Positions 60,291-64,000 of a DNA stretch of 64,000 nt are shown one piece after another. The translations under genes were made by a program, and so were the position numbers. Within the stretch, counting starts at the first letter, position 1, and each line of letters begins with the position of its first letter. Location of the stretch: assembly GCA_964006375.1 (NCBI GenBank), contig OZ023266.1, forward strand, positions 157,482,792-157,546,791. Direction: 5' to 3'. Source of the DNA: Tillus elongatus (Eukaryota; Arthropoda; Insecta; Coleoptera; Cleridae). Under the pieces are notes generated by a model. The model was not told the DNA's origin and ran no database searches. It saw only the letters and a list, made by a program, of their open reading frames with translations.

Positions 60291-60982
60291 CAAATAGCAA
60301 GTAATGTAATCGCACGCAACGCACTCGCACCCCGAACCTTGCGTCGCCGACTCAAACGAGCGTGGTGCGGGTAGTCGTGGTGCGGGTAGTCGCGGCGCGT
60401 GCACCAACATGCGTGTAGCACACGTACGTAAGCCACCAATACGTAAATTTTAACACATACCCCCTATAATCAACTTGTGTATCTCTAAGGGTATGCGTAC
60501 CCCACTTTGAGAAACCCAGCTCTAGAGCAAACTTGAGTTAAAATTTAATTTAAAAAAAATCTTATATTAAAATAGTGAACACTTTAAGAAAGGTTCAGCA
60601 AGGAATGAATCACTTTAATTTTCTAAGTTTTTTTTGTTTGTTTTGATTCAACATGAGCAGAAACTGATTTGACTGAAATTTTAAAGTTAACCATTCCTGT
60701 AAAACACAAGAGTTTATAGAAAAAAAAACGCATCTGTACACCACTGTATTGTAATCCAAAGTTAGTAAATTAATAACATGTTTCATGAAACATCTCTAAG
60801 CTCAAGTGATATTTAGTCGACAATAAACGTTAAATTGTATGAGAGGCAAAACTTAACGCAGTCAGGTTAATTTATTTCTAATGGATGTTAGTTAGTGGAG
60901 ATGAATGGTACACTATTGCACTATGTTAGGTTAGGACACAGTGACTGAACAAGTGTTCCACATTCTATTGATTATATTATAC

Positions 60983-62508
60983 CTGTCCAAGGGAGAGACT
61001 TTTGGCTGTTTATGAGACTCGTCTTGCGAGGGGGAGGACACGCCCCTCTTAAGAGACCGCTCTTTGCTGCTTGCTCTGGAAGGGGACATGCACTGCAGGG
61101 TAACACTGCCCGTAGGGTTCACTCTCAAGCCTAGCGCTAACGCCTGGATAGCTGCCAGACCCACTTGGTGGTTATTATTGTTGGGAGCGTACCTTACTAG
61201 AGGCTCCAGTGCTATGTCCTTGTTCTGCTGGTTCAGTTCCAGCTTTGGCGGAATGTTCTGCAACAAATTCTGCTCGTCCAGAAGCTTCTGAATCTCTCTT
61301 TCGAAAGGTCCAACGATGTTGTCGCAGTTATCGATGTTGTTTAATTTGATATTTGGTGACAGTTTCTCGTGGAATCCAGACGGTGACATCCTTAACCTTC
61401 TAAGATCCTTTTTGTCAGTCTGACAAAACCCGTCTTTCTTAGCACTCTTTTCACTATTCATTGTCTTGTTATTAGCGTCTTCTTTGAGAAGTTCTCTGAT
61501 TTCTTCAGCTTCTTTAAAGCTAGGTGATCGTTTGCAATTCGAGGCTTGTTTATTACACTCCAAAATCGAATCACTGTCATTTCTAATCCGCTTACAGTCC
61601 AGACTTTTCTGTTTGAACGGTGATGGTTTCGTTACAGCACCATTAGCACTCATTGCTCTCAAAAGTGAAGCAGATTTTTGTTTTGGGCGCATAACATACT
61701 CAAAACTGGCACAGCTTTCACCCTTACAACTCTCGTCACCATCAAGAACAGGTGGACTAGTTACAATGGACGAATCCACAGTGTTACATGTACCAGCAAG
61801 TGCTAACACAGCATTTGGTGGCAAGTTGTTTCGTTTAGAATTGGAACGATCATTGGTATTATTTCTAAGTGAACAATTTGGTGGGATATAATCTAATGAT
61901 GCTCTTGGTGAAACTTCAGGTGATGAACATGGATTAACTTGGATGTCAGATGGATATAAGAACTGCTGAGTATCTGTAGGTAATGGTGGCGAAACACAAG
62001 GTGATGCATCAGCATCGGTAGTTCTACTGTAGCTTTCATCTGAACTACTAATGCTTGGTGAGTGGTTTAGAGAGCTGATTTCGTCTGCTGATGAGTGAAT
62101 ACGCTGTGGCACTCCACTGTTGTATAAACCACCCAAGCTTTCATCTGAGTAATGCCTTTGTAAAGGACTGTGTCGGTTTTGATGTGGACTATGCCGGGTA
62201 TGTAATGGACTATGTTTATTTTGAAGAGGATTGTGTCTAGTTTGGATTTTATTTCTAAGAATTTCTGGTATTTGTTCTGGAGGTCTCTGGTGTGAAAGAG
62301 ATGCTATGGCTTGATGCGGTGGTGGAGTAGGGACACTGGATACGGAGTTGTTGTGATGTTTTCTGTGACGGTCTGGTGATTCCTTCCCAGGAGGTTTTGG
62401 TAATGGTTTCAGATAAGGTTTTATATTTTCGACTGGTTGTCTGGTGATGTTAATGCTGCCGCTATAAGGATTTGGAGCTCTCGGCCATGGAGGAGTGTAT
62501 TTCATATC
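60983..62508 (-). CDS. Host gene, large internal exon (Pro/Ser-rich disordered region)
   Basis: Acceptor CGACTTTGCAG at 62509-62519, donor GGACAG/GTATAA at 60982. In phase 0 it reads DMKYTPPWPRAPNPYSGSIN, PYLKPLPKPPGKESPDRHRK and a His-Pro repeat (RHNPLQNKHSPLHTRHSPHQ). Ser-rich segments, KKDGFCQTDKKDLRRLRMSP, EIQKLLDEQNLLQNIPPKLE and SLKRGVSSPSQDESHKQPK follow, ending SPLD plus two bases. 508 codons. No catalytic or folded domain is recognised; PxxP-type stretches suggest SH3 or WW partners (inference). The gene continues upstream of this exon. Confidence 0.88.
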
Positions 62509-62694
62509 CTGCAAAGTCGAGTCAAATATGTTAAAAGAAGGCCATTAACTAATTTACATAAGATAAGACTAAAAACTGCTTGATGTCATGAAACCAAAAA
62601 AGCTGTATGAAAATTCTATAAAAATTTAGCACATATAACTTAGGAAATAACTGAAAGCTCAAGATAATTATAATAAACTATGTTACCAAGTATT

Positions 62695-62697
<3 letters not shown>
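62509..62697 (-). other. Upstream intron sequence of the host gene
   Basis: It precedes the acceptor of the 60983-62508 exon. AT-rich, nothing else seen. Confidence 0.6.

Positions 62698-62775
<78 letters not shown>
62698..62775. repeat. (TA)n microsatellite
   Basis: About 39 TA units flanked by ATTACAA and TTGTAAT, so the flanks are inverted and the whole tract is a large imperfect palindrome. Confidence 0.96.
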
Positions 62776-62778
<3 letters not shown>

Positions 62779-64000
62779 AATGAAGTCCGATTTATTATGG
62801 TTATTTGAATAGCGAATAATTCATTTAGGCGGTTTAAATAACGGATATTTTATTTGCTAGGTAATAAATTCGACTCATTTTACAAGCACTTCAGAGTATG
62901 AAAAGTCGCCACAGGCGGAACGTGAAGCGTGTATGATGAAACGCATAGCGCCGGTCTGTCACGCGCAATGGGATTCATTCTAGGTGCGTCACGGAGTGCA
63001 TGGCAAGTAAGCGAACCGACAAACGGAACGTCGAGGAGAGATGCCTTCAGCTCGTGGTCGCGACAAGAGGTTCCGGTGGTCGTGCGTTAGTTTTGTAAAA
63101 GCGTCAGTTAGGTGTATTAACTGGGAAGTTTATTTCGTTGTACTACGTAGTAGTGGAAAACACCGTGTTATTTGTTTGATAGCAAAGAAGGAGAGTCCAT
63201 AACGACTGTGTTCTACTATCGTGGTTTGCAAAGTTAGTTATACTTAGGAAAACTTGGAGAAGTATAATTGAAAACTGGAATAGATAAGTGGGTGTTTTAT
63301 TAATGCTGTTCTATGTAAAATGTTAACAGCGTGTTAGGATTTAACGCGTATACAGGGTGTATTGTATGTAGGAGTGACAAAACAGGTTACAGGTTTACCC
63401 ATTTAAGGGAAGTCGAAATCAGGTAATTGATTATACCCTATTATAGTGGAATTAGGGTGTTTAGTGAATTAAAGCGTGCTATACAGGGTGGTCTACGTTT
63501 ATTTCAAGGGACGTATGTCCTTGAAGTACACATGGAGCTATTCTGAATGGTATGCGCTCGCTAGACAAGGTGGTTAATTAGCTAGAGTGTCCAGCCTAGA
63601 TAAGTGACAAGCTGGTCACGTTTCCCACCCATATAAGGGGAACGGGAGCACAGACTGTGCTGATTAAAGGGGGTAGTATTTAGTGTGCCCGGCATCCTGT
63701 GCTGTACTGAGTCGACCACGTTTATTTCGAGAAACGTATGTCCTTGAAGTACACATGAAGCTGCTCAGAACGGTACATAACCGCTGGATTGCACTGCTAG
63801 TTATACAGGGTGTTCGACAGAAATAGGGGATAAGTTACCCGGTGGTATGAGTTAGTAGGTTAGGGTCATATAAGAGTGGGAACCGTTTGCTTACCCACCT
63901 AGCAGAGTGGGACTGCAAGGGAATTGCGGGAATAAAGCCCAGGGGAAGGTAGAACCCCCGACTGAGGCGGAATTTATAGCGGGGATAGTTCCCGTTCGAT
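62776..64000. other. Unassigned GC-richer region, LTR- or promoter-like, with tandem duplication
   Basis: It starts TGTAATGAAGTCCG right after the microsatellite, in the style of an LTR start. There is no coding frame. A 63-base segment with ACGTATGTCCTTGAAGTACA occurs at 63491 and again at 63711 (period 220). ATACAGGGTG recurs at 63350, 63481 and 63813. Other echoes are GGTTTACCCATTTAAGGG and CCCACCCATATAAGGGG. It might be the 5' LTR and leader of a retrotransposon continuing past the window, or an upstream piece of the host locus. Confidence 0.35.

Larger units (their letters stand above)
51232..60519. mobile_element. Probable hAT-like element blown up to 9.3 kb by nested insertions
   Basis: The ends CAGGCTTTCTCAATC (51232) and, inverted, CTGGGTTTCTCAAAG (60519) look like a hAT terminal pair, each followed within ~30 bases by a CATACCC motif. 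Flanking octamers are TTCTAGAG and CTCTAGAG (7 of 8 identical). Own sequence seems limited to 51232-51554 and ~60291-60519. CTCTAGAG is self-complementary, so part of the match could belong to the ends and not to a duplication; hence moderate confidence. Confidence 0.5.
50723..60982 (-). other. Intron between exons 60983-62508 and 50596-50722
   Basis: The donor is GGACAG/GTATAA at 60982 (10.26 kb). Nearly all of it is the composite hAT-flanked block 51232-60519 with LINE J2, piggyBac, family X copy E, LINE J3 and LINE K2 nested inside. 50733-51223 and 60528-60980 are plain AT-rich intron. Confidence 0.8.

Overview
The window is nuclear DNA of an animal, most likely an insect. It is AT-rich, introns have canonical GT/AG ends, (AT)n microsatellites are frequent, and mobile DNA dominates: mariner, pogo, piggyBac, hAT, a P/THAP-type element, an IS630/Tc3-like family with long inverted repeats, several non-LTR retrotransposon families, tRNA-derived SINEs and non-coding LTR elements. 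There is nothing bacterial: no operons, no Shine-Dalgarno sites and no CRISPR. I cannot name the species.

Only one host gene is supported. It lies on the minus strand, and its last four coding exons are at 62508-60983, 50722-50596, 44677-44404 and 38552-38203. Splice sites and codon phases agree at every junction, giving 759 codons including the stop. The encoded C-terminus is disordered, Ser/Pro-rich and acidic, with a short charged helix. I do not recognise the protein. Its upstream exons lie beyond exon 62508. The three introns (5.9, 5.9 and 10.3 kb) are packed with transposons.

Layout: 1-38 kb is intergenic, made of dead or non-autonomous elements: a truncated Tc3-like element (1-1804), mariner (6847-8120), a pogo pseudogene (9525-11333) beside a Cys-rich pseudogene (8735-9432), a THAP/P-like remnant (13.1-14.0 kb), a 4.6-kb LINE with DUF4780-like ORF1 and RNase H (15830-20445), a full-length Tc3-like element (22714-25095), two broken transposases (27.5-29.4 kb), a hAT-type element with LINE and SINE insertions (29452-31963) and a non-coding LTR pair (35220-37745). 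The 38-62.5 kb part is the host gene with its introns. The end (62.8-64 kb) is an unassigned LTR- or promoter-like sequence.

The most informative structure is nesting. One non-autonomous family, here called X, has cleanly interrupted both a pogo transposase and a piggyBac transposase. This fixes its ends, from a CTGGACGCAGC-type 5' end to a hairpin ending CACTAAAA, and shows that it carries its own microsatellite. A second family, Z, interrupted a mariner gene with a 10-bp target duplication and contains a 60-bp perfect palindrome. A 66-bp stub of the LINE sits in the piggyBac intron between 14-bp target duplications. I could not find an intact autonomous element: every transposase or reverse transcriptase carries stops, frameshifts or lost catalytic residues.
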